Shown here one piece after another: positions 26,211 to 35,576 of a DNA stretch of 64,000 nt (its first letter is position 1; the number at the start of each line of letters is the position of its first letter). The position numbers were made by a program, and so were the translations under genes. Source of the stretch: JAEKNW01 sp963678375. Its GTDB lineage: Bacteria > Cloacimonadota > Cloacimonadia > Cloacimonadales > JAFGVF01. The stretch spans positions 62,001 through 126,000 of the forward strand of contig OY782831.1 of NCBI GenBank assembly GCA_963678375.2, in the 5' to 3' direction. The notes beneath the pieces are model-generated. The model was not told where the DNA came from and did no database searches. It was given only the letters and a program-made list of their open reading frames with translations.

Positions 26211-27664
26211 ACTTTTTAGAATTTTTTGCTCAATATATAAAAATTATTAATGATAAGTTGATGCAAGTTCCTTATATATCTCACTATTTGAATGAGATTT
26301 TATTCGGACTTATAATCATTTTTATCATAGTAATGTATTCAAAGTCAAGAATATTACAAAAATATCTTATGAAAGAGATGTTATCGCCTTTCATAGTTAC
26401 CTTGGTTACAATTACATTTGTCTTGCTCTTAGATGAGATGATTAAGCTGCTTAACCTAATAATAGAGAAAGATTTGGATTTTATGACTACACTCAACATA
26501 TTTTCCTTAGCTCTACCCTTCTTACTTGCACTTTCTATCCCTATGTCAGTCCTAATGGCTACTATTTTAGCTTTTGGAAGATTAAGTGTTGATAGTGAAA
26601 TAATTGCTATTAAGTCAGGAGGGATAAATATTTTTAAATTAGTGCGACCTATTTATTTCTTAGCCCTTCTCCTTTCTCTTTTTATGGTTTATTTTAATAA
26701 TAGGATATTACCTGAAACAAATCATAAGTTTTCTAATCTTAGAATGCAGGTTTCAATGAAAAAACCAATGAAGATTATCACCCCTGGAGAATATATTGAT
26801 TTTGGTAAATATACTGTCATTGTAAAATCATCAACAGAAGAAGAAATGCAAGGGATAATTATATACGATCGCAGTAATACTCAGTTTCCGAAAACTATTG
26901 TAGCTAATAGAGGAGTCCTAATCCCAATTTCTAGCAGTGCTAGCCTAAAAGCTATTCTGTACGATGGTGAAATGCATGAACGAGATGCAAAAGATGCTGC
27001 TAAATACTCAATAACCAGCTTTGAAGAATTTACTTTAAATATTTTTGGTTTAGATGAGCAAATGGAAATTGGTGAAAGAGAATTTCGATCTGATCGTGAA
27101 ATGTCTTCAGAACAGTTAGTTCTTGCTATAAAAAAAGACCAAGCAAATATTGAGCGCTACCAAGAAAATATTGAGAAAATTGAAAAAGATATTGAACAAT
27201 ATCAGAATGAGCTAAAAAGTGATCCAGATAATCGAGTGATTTCACAGAAAATTTCTAGTAATAAAAACAAACTAAATGTAAATAAACAGGAAACTGATTA
27301 TTCAATTGAAAGAATTAGAAGCTTTAAAGTAGAATATCATAAGAAATACGCCTTAGCTTTTGCTTGTCTAGTCTTTACCTTGATGGGAATTCCTATTGGC
27401 ATCATGACCAAAAGTAGTGGTATTGGAACTTCTTTCTCAGTAAGCTCTCTGATTTTCCTAATCTACTATGTTTCATTAATTGGCGGTGAAAGATTAGCAG
27501 ACAAAGGAATGTTAAACCCTTGGTTATCAATGTGGATATCTAATATTATTTTCTTTATAACAGCGGTAATACTTACATATACGGCTAAATTTGAGCGCTC
27601 ACTAGTTGATTTTAGCAGATTAGACATCAAAAGTCTTTTTAGAAAAAAGAGGAAGCAAAAATGA
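26207..27664 (+). CDS. lptF: LptF/LptG (YjgP/YjgQ) family LPS-export permease, first copy
   Basis: 485 aa, longer than the usual 350-390. The canonical start motif RILQKYLMKEMLSPFIVTLV begins only near residue 48. Before it lies an extra hydrophobic helix (about 28-45). A start at the internal ATG 26336 (MYSKSRILQKY) would remove it, but the ATGA overlap with ligA favours 26207. Three helices follow to about 165, then a beta-jellyroll periplasmic domain (PGEYIDFGKYTVIVKS, ILYDGEMHE). A coiled coil occupies about 303-375, before the last three helices from 385. It forms the LptFG channel with LptB. Which copy is LptF and which LptG is not certain. Confidence 0.85.
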   Translation: MNFLEFFAQYIKIINDKLMQVPYISHYLNEILFGLIIIFIIVMYSKSRILQKYLMKEMLSPFIVTLVTITFVLLLDEMIKLLNLIIEKDLDFMTTLNIFSLALPFLLALSIPMSVLMATILAFGRLSVDSEIIAIKSGGINIFKLVRPIYFLALLLSLFMVYFNNRILPETNHKFSNLRMQVSMKKPMKIITPGEYIDFGKYTVIVKSSTEEEMQGIIIYDRSNTQFPKTIVANRGVLIPISSSASLKAILYDGEMHERDAKDAAKYSITSFEEFTLNIFGLDEQMEIGEREFRSDREMSSEQLVLAIKKDQANIERYQENIEKIEKDIEQYQNELKSDPDNRVISQKISSNKNKLNVNKQETDYSIERIRSFKVEYHKKYALAFACLVFTLMGIPIGIMTKSSGIGTSFSVSSLIFLIYYVSLIGGERLADKGMLNPWLSMWISNIIFFITAVILTYTAKFERSLVDFSRLDIKSLFRKKRKQK

Positions 27665-28749
27665 GAACTTTAGATAAATACTTAATAAAAGAATTTCTTA
27701 AGACATTTGTTGTAATGTTCTTAGCTTCATCTATACTCTTTATTGTAATAGATATTATTGATCAGCTTTCCAAAATGCTAAAACATGGGGCAAGTCTTAA
27801 TCAAGCGAGTCTCTATTATCTTCTTAGGTTACCCTACTTACTTACCTTAACATCTCCAGTGATAATGTTGCTTACAGGACTATTCCTAATGAATAATCTC
27901 GCCAAATACAATGAATCAATAGCTGTTAGGGCTGCTGGGATAAGTATTAAAAGAATGCTATTTCCCTTAATTATAATTGGTCTTATTGTTAGTGGAATTA
28001 TTGGCTGGTTCGGAGACTATGTCCTACCTAAAGCTGAAGAAAGAAGACAAATACTCTATCAAGTTGAGATTAAAGGCGGGGATGTTAGAGACAAAATGCT
28101 GAGAACTAAAATATTCTTCCAAGAAGGTGATGATACCCATAACTATGTAGCTTTTTTCAATGGACACACTCAGGAAATGAAAGTTGTTGATAAGACCATA
28201 ATAGCAGCAGATTTCTCATCTATCAGTTACAGAAGTGAAGCTGCTTCAGCTACATGGGACCAAGATGAATGGACCTATAAGCAACTCTATCAACGTGATT
28301 TCTCTGCAGGTGAGTTAATTAAATATCAATATGATGAAGACTACAAGGGTAAAATAATGACCATAACACCTTTAGAGTTTATACGATCAGGTAAGCCTAC
28401 AATGTCTATGAACTATAGAGAACTAAGTGCTTATATTGATAGATTGAAAAAGCTCAATGATAACTATTCGGAAGAATTAGTAGATCTTTATATGAAAATA
28501 TCTTTCCCTTTCGCTAATTTAATAATCCTCTTCTTCTCCTTCCCTATTGTGTCAAGTTCAACCAGAAGCAAAAACCGAGGCTATATCTTTATGTTAGGCT
28601 TACTGGTCTGCTTTACCTTTTTAATAACTTTAGAAATTAGTAGATCTTTAGGTTATAGCGAAGTTATCTCCCCCCTCACAGCTGCCTGGGCACCAAATGT
28701 AATTTTTGGTTTGATTGGTCTATATTTCTTACATAAAGCAGAGGTCTAA
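27661..28749 (+). CDS. lptG: LptF/LptG (YjgP/YjgQ) family LPS-export permease, second copy
   Basis: 362 aa, the usual length. Begins MRTLDKYLIKEFLKTFVVMFLAS, the standard YjgP/YjgQ opening. Three helices follow, with the family segment TSPVIMLLTGLFLMNNLAKYNE and an AAGISIKRM coupling-helix region. A periplasmic jellyroll lies at about 135-265, and three more helices complete the protein (FANLIILFFSFPIVSSS near 280). It overlaps the first copy by 4 nt, so the two are translationally coupled, fitting a heterodimer. It delivers LPS to the Lpt bridge, direct evidence for an LPS-bearing outer membrane. Its stop is followed at once by the aspartokinase ATG. Confidence 0.87.
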   Translation: MRTLDKYLIKEFLKTFVVMFLASSILFIVIDIIDQLSKMLKHGASLNQASLYYLLRLPYLLTLTSPVIMLLTGLFLMNNLAKYNESIAVRAAGISIKRMLFPLIIIGLIVSGIIGWFGDYVLPKAEERRQILYQVEIKGGDVRDKMLRTKIFFQEGDDTHNYVAFFNGHTQEMKVVDKTIIAADFSSISYRSEAASATWDQDEWTYKQLYQRDFSAGELIKYQYDEDYKGKIMTITPLEFIRSGKPTMSMNYRELSAYIDRLKKLNDNYSEELVDLYMKISFPFANLIILFFSFPIVSSSTRSKNRGYIFMLGLLVCFTFLITLEISRSLGYSEVISPLTAAWAPNVIFGLIGLYFLHKAEV

Positions 28750-29901
28750 ATGCGTATTATTGTTAAAAAATTCGGTGGTACTTCAGTTGGAGACATTAGG
28801 AAAATTCGTAATATTGCTCAGAGACTACACCATGAAATGGAAAAAGATTGCCGTTATGTAATTGTTGTTTCTGCTATGGGAAACACCACAGACCAACTTA
28901 CTGATATGGCTTACCAACTGAGCAAAAAACCTTGTAAAAGAGAATTGGACATGCTACTAACAGCTGGGGAGAGAATAAGCATGTCTTTACTTTCTATAGC
29001 CCTACAAGAGTTTGGAATCGTTTCTATCTCCTTTACTGGATCACAGTCTGGTATTATTACTAATTCTAAACATGGCAATGCTAGAATAATTGATGTTACA
29101 GCTTTTAGAATTAGAGAAGAGTTAGTCAGACATAAAGTAGTTATAGTTGCTGGATTCCAAGGGGTTAGTAGAGAAAAAGAAGTCACTACTTTGGGGCGTG
29201 GAGGTTCTGATACTTCTGCAGTTGCCTTAGCTGCTTACCTTAAAGCAGAGAAATGTGAAATTTATACTGATGTTGATGGCATCTATAGTGCAGACCCAAG
29301 AATTGTTAAGGATTTTCTAAAACTAGATGAGATCTCTTATGATACTGTTTTAGAAATGGCTTATGGTGGAGCCAAAGTTATTCACCCTAGGGCGGTTGAG
29401 TTCGCTAAAAAATATGATATCCCTTTAGAAGTTAAATCTTCATTTACTTTTGAAACTGGAACTTTTATACTTAAGGAAATACTTACTATGGAAGAAAAAA
29501 AGATTACGTCTTTAGCCCAAAAAACAGATTTGATTAGATTTGTTGTTGAAGCAGATTCTATCCAACTTCTCCAAAGCTTGAATACTGCAAATATTGATAT
29601 TTATGATTTTAACATCAATGGGAACAACACTATTATTGTTCAGAAAGAGTATTATGAAGATTCACTTGAACCCTTGAAAGAATTTAAAATTTTAGAAGAA
29701 AGCGAAGTACAGTCAATATCATTAATCGGTCATAGAATTATTAATGATATTGACTTCTTAATGCAACTAATTAAAGAAGTAAAACAACTTGATACAGAGA
29801 TTAAAGACATTAAAAAGAATGCTGTTGGTATAACATTGATTGTATCCAGTAAAAACATTGATAGACTTTTAAACAAATTACACAAAAATTATATAAATTA
29901 A
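28750..29901 (+). CDS. lysC: Aspartate kinase
   Basis: 383 aa. Makes aspartyl phosphate, the first step to lysine/diaminopimelate, threonine and methionine. Catalytic motifs: VKKFGGTSVGD at 5-15, VVSAMGNTTDQL near 39-50, LLTAGERISMSLL near 68-80, the VTTLGRGGSDTSAVALAAYL nucleotide loop near 144-163, YTDVDGIYSADPRIV near 174-188 and YGGAKVIHPRAVEFA near 207-221. After about 245 two degenerate ACT domains follow, probably the feedback-control part; the inhibitor cannot be told from sequence. It starts directly after the lptG stop and is followed by metG 16 nt later. Confidence 0.93.
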   Translation: MRIIVKKFGGTSVGDIRKIRNIAQRLHHEMEKDCRYVIVVSAMGNTTDQLTDMAYQLSKKPCKRELDMLLTAGERISMSLLSIALQEFGIVSISFTGSQSGIITNSKHGNARIIDVTAFRIREELVRHKVVIVAGFQGVSREKEVTTLGRGGSDTSAVALAAYLKAEKCEIYTDVDGIYSADPRIVKDFLKLDEISYDTVLEMAYGGAKVIHPRAVEFAKKYDIPLEVKSSFTFETGTFILKEILTMEEKKITSLAQKTDLIRFVVEADSIQLLQSLNTANIDIYDFNINGNNTIIVQKEYYEDSLEPLKEFKILEESEVQSISLIGHRIINDIDFLMQLIKEVKQLDTEIKDIKKNAVGITLIVSSKNIDRLLNKLHKNYIN

Positions 29902-29917
29902 TGGAGAAAAATGATTA

Positions 29918-31948
29918 ATGAGTAAATATATAGTTACCAGTGCCTTACCTTATGCCAATGGTAAGTTGCATATTGGCCATGTAGCAGGAGCTTATCTACC
30001 TGCAGATATTTTTGTTAGATACTTGAGATTAAAAAGAGAAGATGTAATATATATCTGTGGCACTGATGAACATGGTGCACCTATTTCAATAAAAGCAGAA
30101 AAAGAAGGATTAACTCCTCAAGCTATAGTTGATAGATACCACAAGTCTATCAAAGAAAGTTTTGATGGACTTAATATAGAATTTGATAACTTTTCAGGTA
30201 CTTCAAGAAAACCTCACTACGATCTTTCTCAACAATTCTTCACCGAACTACATGAAAATGGATATATTACTAGTAAAATAACTAAACAGTTTTATGATGA
30301 AGCAGAGTCACGCTTTCTTCCTGATCGATATGTAGAAGGTATTTGTCCTCACTGTGGTGCAGAAGGCGCAAGGGGTGACCAGTGTGATGCTTGTGGAAAA
30401 CTAATAGATTCAATAACTTTAATAAAACCTATTAGCAAAGTTTCAGGTTCAACTCCAGTAATTAAAGAAACAAAACAATGGTATCTTAATCTACCAAAAT
30501 TTACTGATCAGCTAAAAGAATGGTTGGACACTAAAACATACTGGAAAGAGAATGTTCGCAACTTTATCTTAAGTTGGTTGAATGAAGGTCTTATAGAGCG
30601 TGCTATAACCCGTGACATCAACTGGGGTGTACCTGTCCCATTAGACGAAGCTGATGGAAAAGTTCTATACGTATGGTTTGATGCACCAATTGGCTACATT
30701 TCATCCACTATTGAATGGGCTCAAAATCAAGGTAAACCAGAACTATGGAAAGATTATTGGCTTGATCAGAGTACAAAACTTATACATTTTATCGGAAAAG
30801 ACAATATTCCTTTCCATACCATAATGTGGCCATCTTTCGTCATGGGACAAAACGAGAGTTATGTTCTCCCTCATGATGTCCCAGCCAATGAATACCTTAA
30901 TTTAGAAGGTGATAAAATATCTACTAGTAGAAATTGGGCTATATGGGTTGATGAGTTTATAAAGTATTTTGATGGTGAATACCTTCGCTATGTTTTAGCT
31001 GTAAATGCCCCAGAAAAACAAGATAATGACTTCTTATGGAAAGACTTTCAAAACAAAATTAACACTGAACTAAATAATGTTCTAGGCAATCTAGCCAATA
31101 GAGTATTTTCTTTTTCTAAGAAACACTTTGATGGACTTGTTGAAAAACCTAAGCAGTTATCTGAAGCTTCACAGACTACCCTCAAGCAGGTTAATGAGCT
31201 TAGTTTAGAAACTGACCATTGTTACCAGAGTTACCAAGTTAGAAAAGCTGTTAAGACTATTTTGGATATTGCAAGGTTAGGTAATAGGTATTTTGATGAA
31301 AGAGAACCTTGGAAAGCAATAAAAGTTGATAAAACTTCTGTTCAAGAAACTATCTATACATGTTGTGAGATATTGAGAGTGATATCTGTTGTAATGACTC
31401 CTATCCTACCAAACTTTATGTCTCAATTAAGAGAAATAATGGGAATAAAGCAAAAGCCTTTATGGGAAGAGCTCACTAGTAATCCTTATCCTTTGCAGCT
31501 TGAAAACATAAGAAGAATCTTTCAAAAGGTTGAAGATAATCAGATAGAAGAACAGTTAAAACTTCTCCAAGAAAATGCTCTAGCTAATAAAGAACCTGAA
31601 AGAATTAACTTCAAAGAGCTTAAACCTGAGATTGAATTTGATGATTTTATGAAGCTTGATATAAGAATTGCTAAAATACTTACTGCTGAGAAAGTTAAAA
31701 AGACAGATAAATTACTCAAGATAACTGCTGATATTGGGGGAAAAGAAATTGAACTAATTGCCGGATTAGCAAAATCTTATTCTCCAGAAAATATTATTGA
31801 TAAAAAAGTTGTAATGCTGCTAAATTTAAAACCTAGAAAGATTAAAGGTATTCTTTCACAAGGTATGATTTTGGCAGCAGATGATGGTGAGACTTTATCA
31901 GTTTTATTAGCTGACAAAGATATCAAAACTGGTTCAGAAATAGGATAA
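29918..31948 (+). CDS. metG: Methionyl-tRNA synthetase with C-terminal tRNA-binding domain
   Basis: 676 aa, the dimeric long form. HIGH signature as GKLHIGH near residues 15-21; Zn knuckle CPHCGAEGARGDQCDACG near 145-162; KMSKS loop as GDKISTSRNW near 331-340. An anticodon-binding helical domain lies at about 390-540, and a C-terminal EMAP/Trbp111-type OB domain begins near 570 (FDDFMKLDIRIAKILTAEKV, GIAL-type LIAGLAKSY, LNLKPRKIKGILSQGMILAA). It charges initiator and elongator tRNA-Met. The only upstream ATG within the GGAG box runs into a stop, so 29918 is the start. Last clear housekeeping gene of the ligA run. Confidence 0.96.
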   Translation: MSKYIVTSALPYANGKLHIGHVAGAYLPADIFVRYLRLKREDVIYICGTDEHGAPISIKAEKEGLTPQAIVDRYHKSIKESFDGLNIEFDNFSGTSRKPHYDLSQQFFTELHENGYITSKITKQFYDEAESRFLPDRYVEGICPHCGAEGARGDQCDACGKLIDSITLIKPISKVSGSTPVIKETKQWYLNLPKFTDQLKEWLDTKTYWKENVRNFILSWLNEGLIERAITRDINWGVPVPLDEADGKVLYVWFDAPIGYISSTIEWAQNQGKPELWKDYWLDQSTKLIHFIGKDNIPFHTIMWPSFVMGQNESYVLPHDVPANEYLNLEGDKISTSRNWAIWVDEFIKYFDGEYLRYVLAVNAPEKQDNDFLWKDFQNKINTELNNVLGNLANRVFSFSKKHFDGLVEKPKQLSEASQTTLKQVNELSLETDHCYQSYQVRKAVKTILDIARLGNRYFDEREPWKAIKVDKTSVQETIYTCCEILRVISVVMTPILPNFMSQLREIMGIKQKPLWEELTSNPYPLQLENIRRIFQKVEDNQIEEQLKLLQENALANKEPERINFKELKPEIEFDDFMKLDIRIAKILTAEKVKKTDKLLKITADIGGKEIELIAGLAKSYSPENIIDKKVVMLLNLKPRKIKGILSQGMILAADDGETLSVLLADKDIKTGSEIG

Positions 31949-31958
31949 AGTATTTACA

Positions 31959-33140
31959 ATGAATATCCTAATGATCTTAGAAACAGCATTCCCACCGGAT
32001 TTACGCGTTGAGAATGAAATAGATGCTCTGTTAACAGCAGGACATCAAGTTACTATAATAGCAGGTTTTAAGAAAAAGGTAAACAAGCTTTCTTCTTATG
32101 GCAAAGCTAGAATCATTAGGGTATTCATTCCTAAGCTTATTTATAAGAGTTCAATTGGTTGTTTAAATTTCCCTTTTTACTTCAACTTTTGGCATAAGAT
32201 AATCAAAAAGGAGTTGCTTACAGGTCAGTATGATGCTGTTCATGTTCATGATCTCCCTCTTAGTCAAGTTGTAATAAAGTTAAGAACACAGCTAACCAAA
32301 AACTTTTTGATTACTCTTGACCTACATGAGAATTACCCAGATATGCTAAAAATAGCTAAACATACTAATTCTTTTTTAGGAAAATTATTCTTTAGTTATA
32401 GGCAATGGTTAGCTTATGAGAAGCTAATGGTTCAGCAAGTAGATAAGATAATAACAGTTGTAGAAGAAATGCGAGACAGAATAATATCTCTAGGAGTAGA
32501 AGCTGACAAGATTATTGTAGTCTCTAACACCTTCAATAGTAGCAAATTTCCTACTCCTAAACGTCAAATCATGGATAAAGACTTCATACTGTTTTACGGT
32601 GGTGGAGTTACTATTGATAGAGGCTTACAGTATGTCATCCCTTCTCTTGCTAAAATAGCAGAAACTATACCACAATTAAAGTTATGGATTGTAGGAGATG
32701 GTTCTTATTTGCAAAATCTTAAAGACCAATCTAAAGATTTTAGGGTTCAACACTTGGTTAAGTTTTACGGAAGACAACCTTTTCCCGACTTGTTAAAACT
32801 TTTAGCTAAGGCAAATATTGCCCTTATTCCCCACCTTAAATCTCCGCAAACAGAATCAGGACTTCCCCATAAGCTCTTTCAATATATGGTAACTGGTATA
32901 CCAATTGTAGCATCAAATTGCTCACCCTTTATTAGGGTCTTAGAAGATAATCAAGCTGGACTTATCTACAAATATGATGATATTGACGATTTCTCTCAGA
33001 CAATCTTGAAGTTGTATTCTAATCCAGAATTACAAAAGTGTCTGGTTAATAAAGCTAAACTCATTTTGCAGGATAAGTACCTATGGGAATATGATGCTAA
33101 AAGGCTTACTAAGATTTATCAGGCTGATACTTGCCTTTAA
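31959..33140 (+). CDS. Glycosyltransferase family 4
   Basis: 393 aa GT-B fold. The N-terminal Rossmann half has MNILMILETAFPPDLRVENE, HVHDLPLSQV and LDLHENYPDM. The C-terminal half has FYGGGVTIDRGLQYVIPSLA, LWIVGDGSYLQNLKD, VKFYGRQPFPDLLKLLAKAN and the donor-binding SGLPHKLFQYMVTGIPIVAS, followed by AGLIYKYDD. This is the usual GT4 order. Probably adds a sugar to a surface polysaccharide or lipid; donor and acceptor unknown. It lies 10 nt after metG. Its 3' end overlaps the converging AAC(3)-family gene by 32 nt, so it is the end of the rightward operon. Confidence 0.88.
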   Translation: MNILMILETAFPPDLRVENEIDALLTAGHQVTIIAGFKKKVNKLSSYGKARIIRVFIPKLIYKSSIGCLNFPFYFNFWHKIIKKELLTGQYDAVHVHDLPLSQVVIKLRTQLTKNFLITLDLHENYPDMLKIAKHTNSFLGKLFFSYRQWLAYEKLMVQQVDKIITVVEEMRDRIISLGVEADKIIVVSNTFNSSKFPTPKRQIMDKDFILFYGGGVTIDRGLQYVIPSLAKIAETIPQLKLWIVGDGSYLQNLKDQSKDFRVQHLVKFYGRQPFPDLLKLLAKANIALIPHLKSPQTESGLPHKLFQYMVTGIPIVASNCSPFIRVLEDNQAGLIYKYDDIDDFSQTILKLYSNPELQKCLVNKAKLILQDKYLWEYDAKRLTKIYQADTCL

Positions 33141-34020
33141 AGAGAAGAAGCATAGCATAAATTGCATGATCAAACTTCTTTAGTTTAATATTCTCCCACA
33201 TAACCCTAAGAAGACTCCCTTTAGAAAATTTCCAGCTTAATCTGCAATCAATACAGGCTGGATTATCACAGAAAAAGAAATAGGGATTTCTTTTACCCTC
33301 GGTTAATTCCCAATCAAGGGTCTTTTTCATATCAGATACTATAATATCAGCATTCCCTACTTTGCCTTCATACAGGAATGCCCCTATCTTTTTGTACTGA
33401 GGTAGCAATTTATTGAAACCAGCTACACAACCACCAGCCCAGTTGACCAAAAACTCCTTAATATTATTACCTGATTGATAATGCACTCCATACTTTAATC
33501 TCTTTTGTTGATACCCAAGCAGGCCTATAGCTACGTGAGTAGTACCGACTCCTACTACTTTGTCATGGTGACCTAAACGAATGTTTTTAGCCCCCCTTTC
33601 AGCCATTCTTCTCAGTACATCATAAGCATAGCTTTCTGGACTATGATTTTGAGCAAATTCATCAGCAAGTTTTCCGATAATAGCAAACTTTTGGATTGGG
33701 TGTTTGGATCTTCTAACTAGAGGGTGCTTGAGCATAGCATTAGCAACAGCTCCAGCATAGGAAGGTGTGTTATCGTCAGTAATATAAAGATGTTTTCTCA
33801 AATATTTATGAGATTTAACATTAACAAAAGAATCAGTAACAATAGTCCCTTGTTCTCCAATTACTTCTAAAAAAGCATCAATTACGGTGCTAGCACCACC
33901 TTCAACCCAGCCAATTGATTTCAACGATATCTTAAGATTTAAGATATCCCCTGCTTTAATACCTGCTTTACTAATATCATTTATTATCTCTTCTTTAGTT
34001 ATTGTCTGCTTTTCCATCAT
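33109..34020 (-). CDS. AAC(3)-family (antibiotic_NAT) CoA-dependent acyltransferase
   Basis: 303 aa from ATG 34020, after AGGA at 6-nt spacing; the longer frame starts at TTG. Family features: LKISLKSIGWVEGGASTVIDAFLEVIG near 36-62 (the signature usually reads SSLSSIGWVxGGA), GTIVTDSFVN, HPLVRRSKHPIQKFAIIG near 109-126, and the active-site-like region IRLGHHDKVVGVGTTHVAIG near 152-171. The first position of the classical HSS motif is replaced (KIS), so aminoglycoside acetylation is not assured. Relatives act on other amines in biosynthetic clusters. C-terminal residues 270-303 are extra, with Cys pairs at CDNPACIDC. It follows the MaoC-CitE pair by 59 nt. Confidence 0.75.
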   Translation of the reverse strand: MMEKQTITKEEIINDISKAGIKAGDILNLKISLKSIGWVEGGASTVIDAFLEVIGEQGTIVTDSFVNVKSHKYLRKHLYITDDNTPSYAGAVANAMLKHPLVRRSKHPIQKFAIIGKLADEFAQNHSPESYAYDVLRRMAERGAKNIRLGHHDKVVGVGTTHVAIGLLGYQQKRLKYGVHYQSGNNIKEFLVNWAGGCVAGFNKLLPQYKKIGAFLYEGKVGNADIIVSDMKKTLDWELTEGKRNPYFFFCDNPACIDCRLSWKFSKGSLLRVMWENIKLKKFDHAIYAMLLLFKGKYQPDKS

Positions 34021-34079
34021 AAAATTTCCTATTATCAATTCATTAATAGCTTGTTTTTAAGCACTTTTTGCTAGAAAAG

Positions 34080-34970
34080 CTACTTTTTATTACTATCAAT
34101 CAGTTCTTGCTTAGCTAGAATATTTTTAGCCATCTCTACCATTGGAGGACCAATAAACTTACCATTCTTTACTGCAACACCTTGATTATTTTTTTTAGCT
34201 TCTTGATATAACTCAAGCATCTCTTTTGAATCTGCTAACTGTTGAGCACTTGGTGAGAAATACTGGTGAACAAGCGGTAATTCTTTTGGGTTTAAGACTA
34301 ACATTCCCTCAAAACCTAACTTACGTGCAACCTGGAGGTTTTTCTCTAAATCAGCTAAATCATGTACTTTAATATGAACAGTATCAATTGGAACTACATT
34401 ATTAGCCCTAGCTGACATTGCTATCATAGCACGTGGAGTTAGAATACTTAATCCTTGAGAATCATGAATCCCTTCCAAATCAGTTACAAAATCTTCACAT
34501 CCAAAAGCTAAAGCAACAACCCTTGAAGAAGCCTGACAAATTTCTTGAGCATTTAATACAGCTGCGGTTGTTTCTATTAAAGCTATAATCTTATAGGTTC
34601 CAATTGCAATACCTTTTTCATATTCTATTGTCTCTAATAGTTTATCAAAGAAATAGATATCCTGGCCTGTGTGAGCTTTTGGGTACATAAATCCAGTCAC
34701 ACCAGGAATAGTTAGTTGATAGACATCTTTTAAGAGATAACCACTTTCTCTATCGTTGACTCTAGGGAAGACGTGTTGTCGTTTAAAGACCTCATTACAC
34801 ACATACCGCTCAATAGTATCTCGAGCTAACTGTTTATTACTAGCAGGGCGAACAGAATCTTCAAGGTCTAACAACAATACATCAGCTTGTGATTTGGCTG
34901 CACTATTTAACAAGCGTTCATTATGACCAGGTACAAACATTAAAGAACGCATAAGAATTCTAGTTTTCAT
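34080..34970 (-). CDS. HpcH/HpaI aldolase family, CitE-like acyl-CoA lyase
   Basis: 296 aa. TIM-barrel CitE-like protein: RSLMFVPGHNERLLNSAAKS near 8-27, DVLLLDLEDSVRPASNK near 30-46, FPRVND, VTGFMYPKA, IIALIETTAAVLNAQEI near 130-147 and VVALAFGCEDFVTDLEGIHD near 153-172 with the metal-binding acidic pair. Relatives cleave malyl-CoA, beta-methylmalyl-CoA or citramalyl-CoA, or act as citrate lyase beta. No citrate lyase alpha/gamma gene is near, so a stand-alone CoA-ester lyase is more likely. Its ATG overlaps the MaoC stop (TAATG), so hydratase and lyase are coupled, suggesting sequential steps. Confidence 0.85.
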   Translation of the reverse strand: MKTRILMRSLMFVPGHNERLLNSAAKSQADVLLLDLEDSVRPASNKQLARDTIERYVCNEVFKRQHVFPRVNDRESGYLLKDVYQLTIPGVTGFMYPKAHTGQDIYFFDKLLETIEYEKGIAIGTYKIIALIETTAAVLNAQEICQASSRVVALAFGCEDFVTDLEGIHDSQGLSILTPRAMIAMSARANNVVPIDTVHIKVHDLADLEKNLQVARKLGFEGMLVLNPKELPLVHQYFSPSAQQLADSKEMLELYQEAKKNNQGVAVKNGKFIGPPMVEMAKNILAKQELIDSNKK

Positions 34971-35428
34971 TATTTCCTCTTGGGGATAAGAACATTTCTT
35001 CTAAAAGTTAAGATTAAATCATTATTTTGATTATAAGCTTTAGTTTCAACGTAAACAATTCCCCTATCATTTTTTGATTTAGATTCTCTTACAGATAATA
35101 CTTCAGTCTCAGCATAAAGTGTATCTCCGATGAAAACTGGTCCATTGTGAATAATATTCTCGTAATTTAAGTTTGCTATTGCTTTTCCTGATATATCAGG
35201 AACTGTCATACCCACTACTAAGGAAAAAACTAAAGTACCAACAACCAAGATTTTTCCATGTTGATGACTATTTGCATAATCTTGATTCAGGTGTACTGGG
35301 TGGTGATTCATAGTTAACAGAGAAAACAAGTTGTTATCAGATTCAAAGATTGTTTTGGATAAAGTGTGTCTAATTTTATTGCCAACTTCAAAATCTTCAA
35401 AGAAGTTTCCAAATGTTGATTTAATCAT
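34970..35428 (-). CDS. MaoC-like (R)-enoyl-CoA hydratase
   Basis: 152 aa from ATG 35428; the GAGGT box overlaps an upstream ATG at 35440, so the inner start is preferred. Hot-dog fold: FEDFEVGNKIRHTLSKTI, then the hydratase motif region LTMNHHPVHLNQDYA near 43-57 (the active-site Asp/His pattern is modified), GKILVVGTLVFSLVVGM, NLNYENIIHNGPVFIGDTL. Paired with a CitE-like lyase, it resembles the mesaconyl-CoA hydratase/malyl-CoA lyase type of pair, so C4-C5 acyl-CoA chemistry is a reasonable guess. The promoter lies at 35457-35485. Confidence 0.82.
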   Translation of the reverse strand: MIKSTFGNFFEDFEVGNKIRHTLSKTIFESDNNLFSLLTMNHHPVHLNQDYANSHQHGKILVVGTLVFSLVVGMTVPDISGKAIANLNYENIIHNGPVFIGDTLYAETEVLSVRESKSKNDRGIVYVETKAYNQNNDLILTFRRNVLIPKRK

Positions 35429-35456
35429 TTTATACCTCATATTTTTCTTTTATAAC

Positions 35457-35485
35457 AAGATATATTAATGCTAGAAAAGGTTCAA
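35457..35485 (-). promoter_or_regulatory. Putative promoter of the MaoC-CitE-AAC(3) operon
   Basis: -35 TTGAAC (minus strand of 35480-35485), 17-bp spacer, -10 TATCTT (minus strand of 35457-35462), 29 nt before the MaoC start. Confidence 0.5.
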
Positions 35486-35529
35486 GTAAAAAGTTTAATT
35501 TTATAATAAATTTCAGATAATAAGTAAAA

Positions 35530-35553
35530 GAGGGAGCTTATCAAAGCTCCCTC
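35530..35553 (-). terminator. Terminator of the DUF6754-type operon
   Basis: 10-bp perfect stem GAGGGAGCTT with its complement around ATCA/TGAT, followed on the minus strand by TTTTACTT. It lies 23 nt after the last gene of the operon. Confidence 0.85.
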
Positions 35554-35576
35554 ATCTATCTTTCATCTATATATTT

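Noticed and set aside
33109..34020. Aminoglycoside resistance gene
   Set aside because: The AAC(3) family also includes non-resistance acyltransferases; the HSS motif is changed and the gene sits in an acyl-CoA operon without mobile elements.
34021..34038. TTG start for the AAC(3)-family gene
   Set aside because: AGGA at 6-nt spacing points to ATG 34020; the extra residues do not align with the family start.
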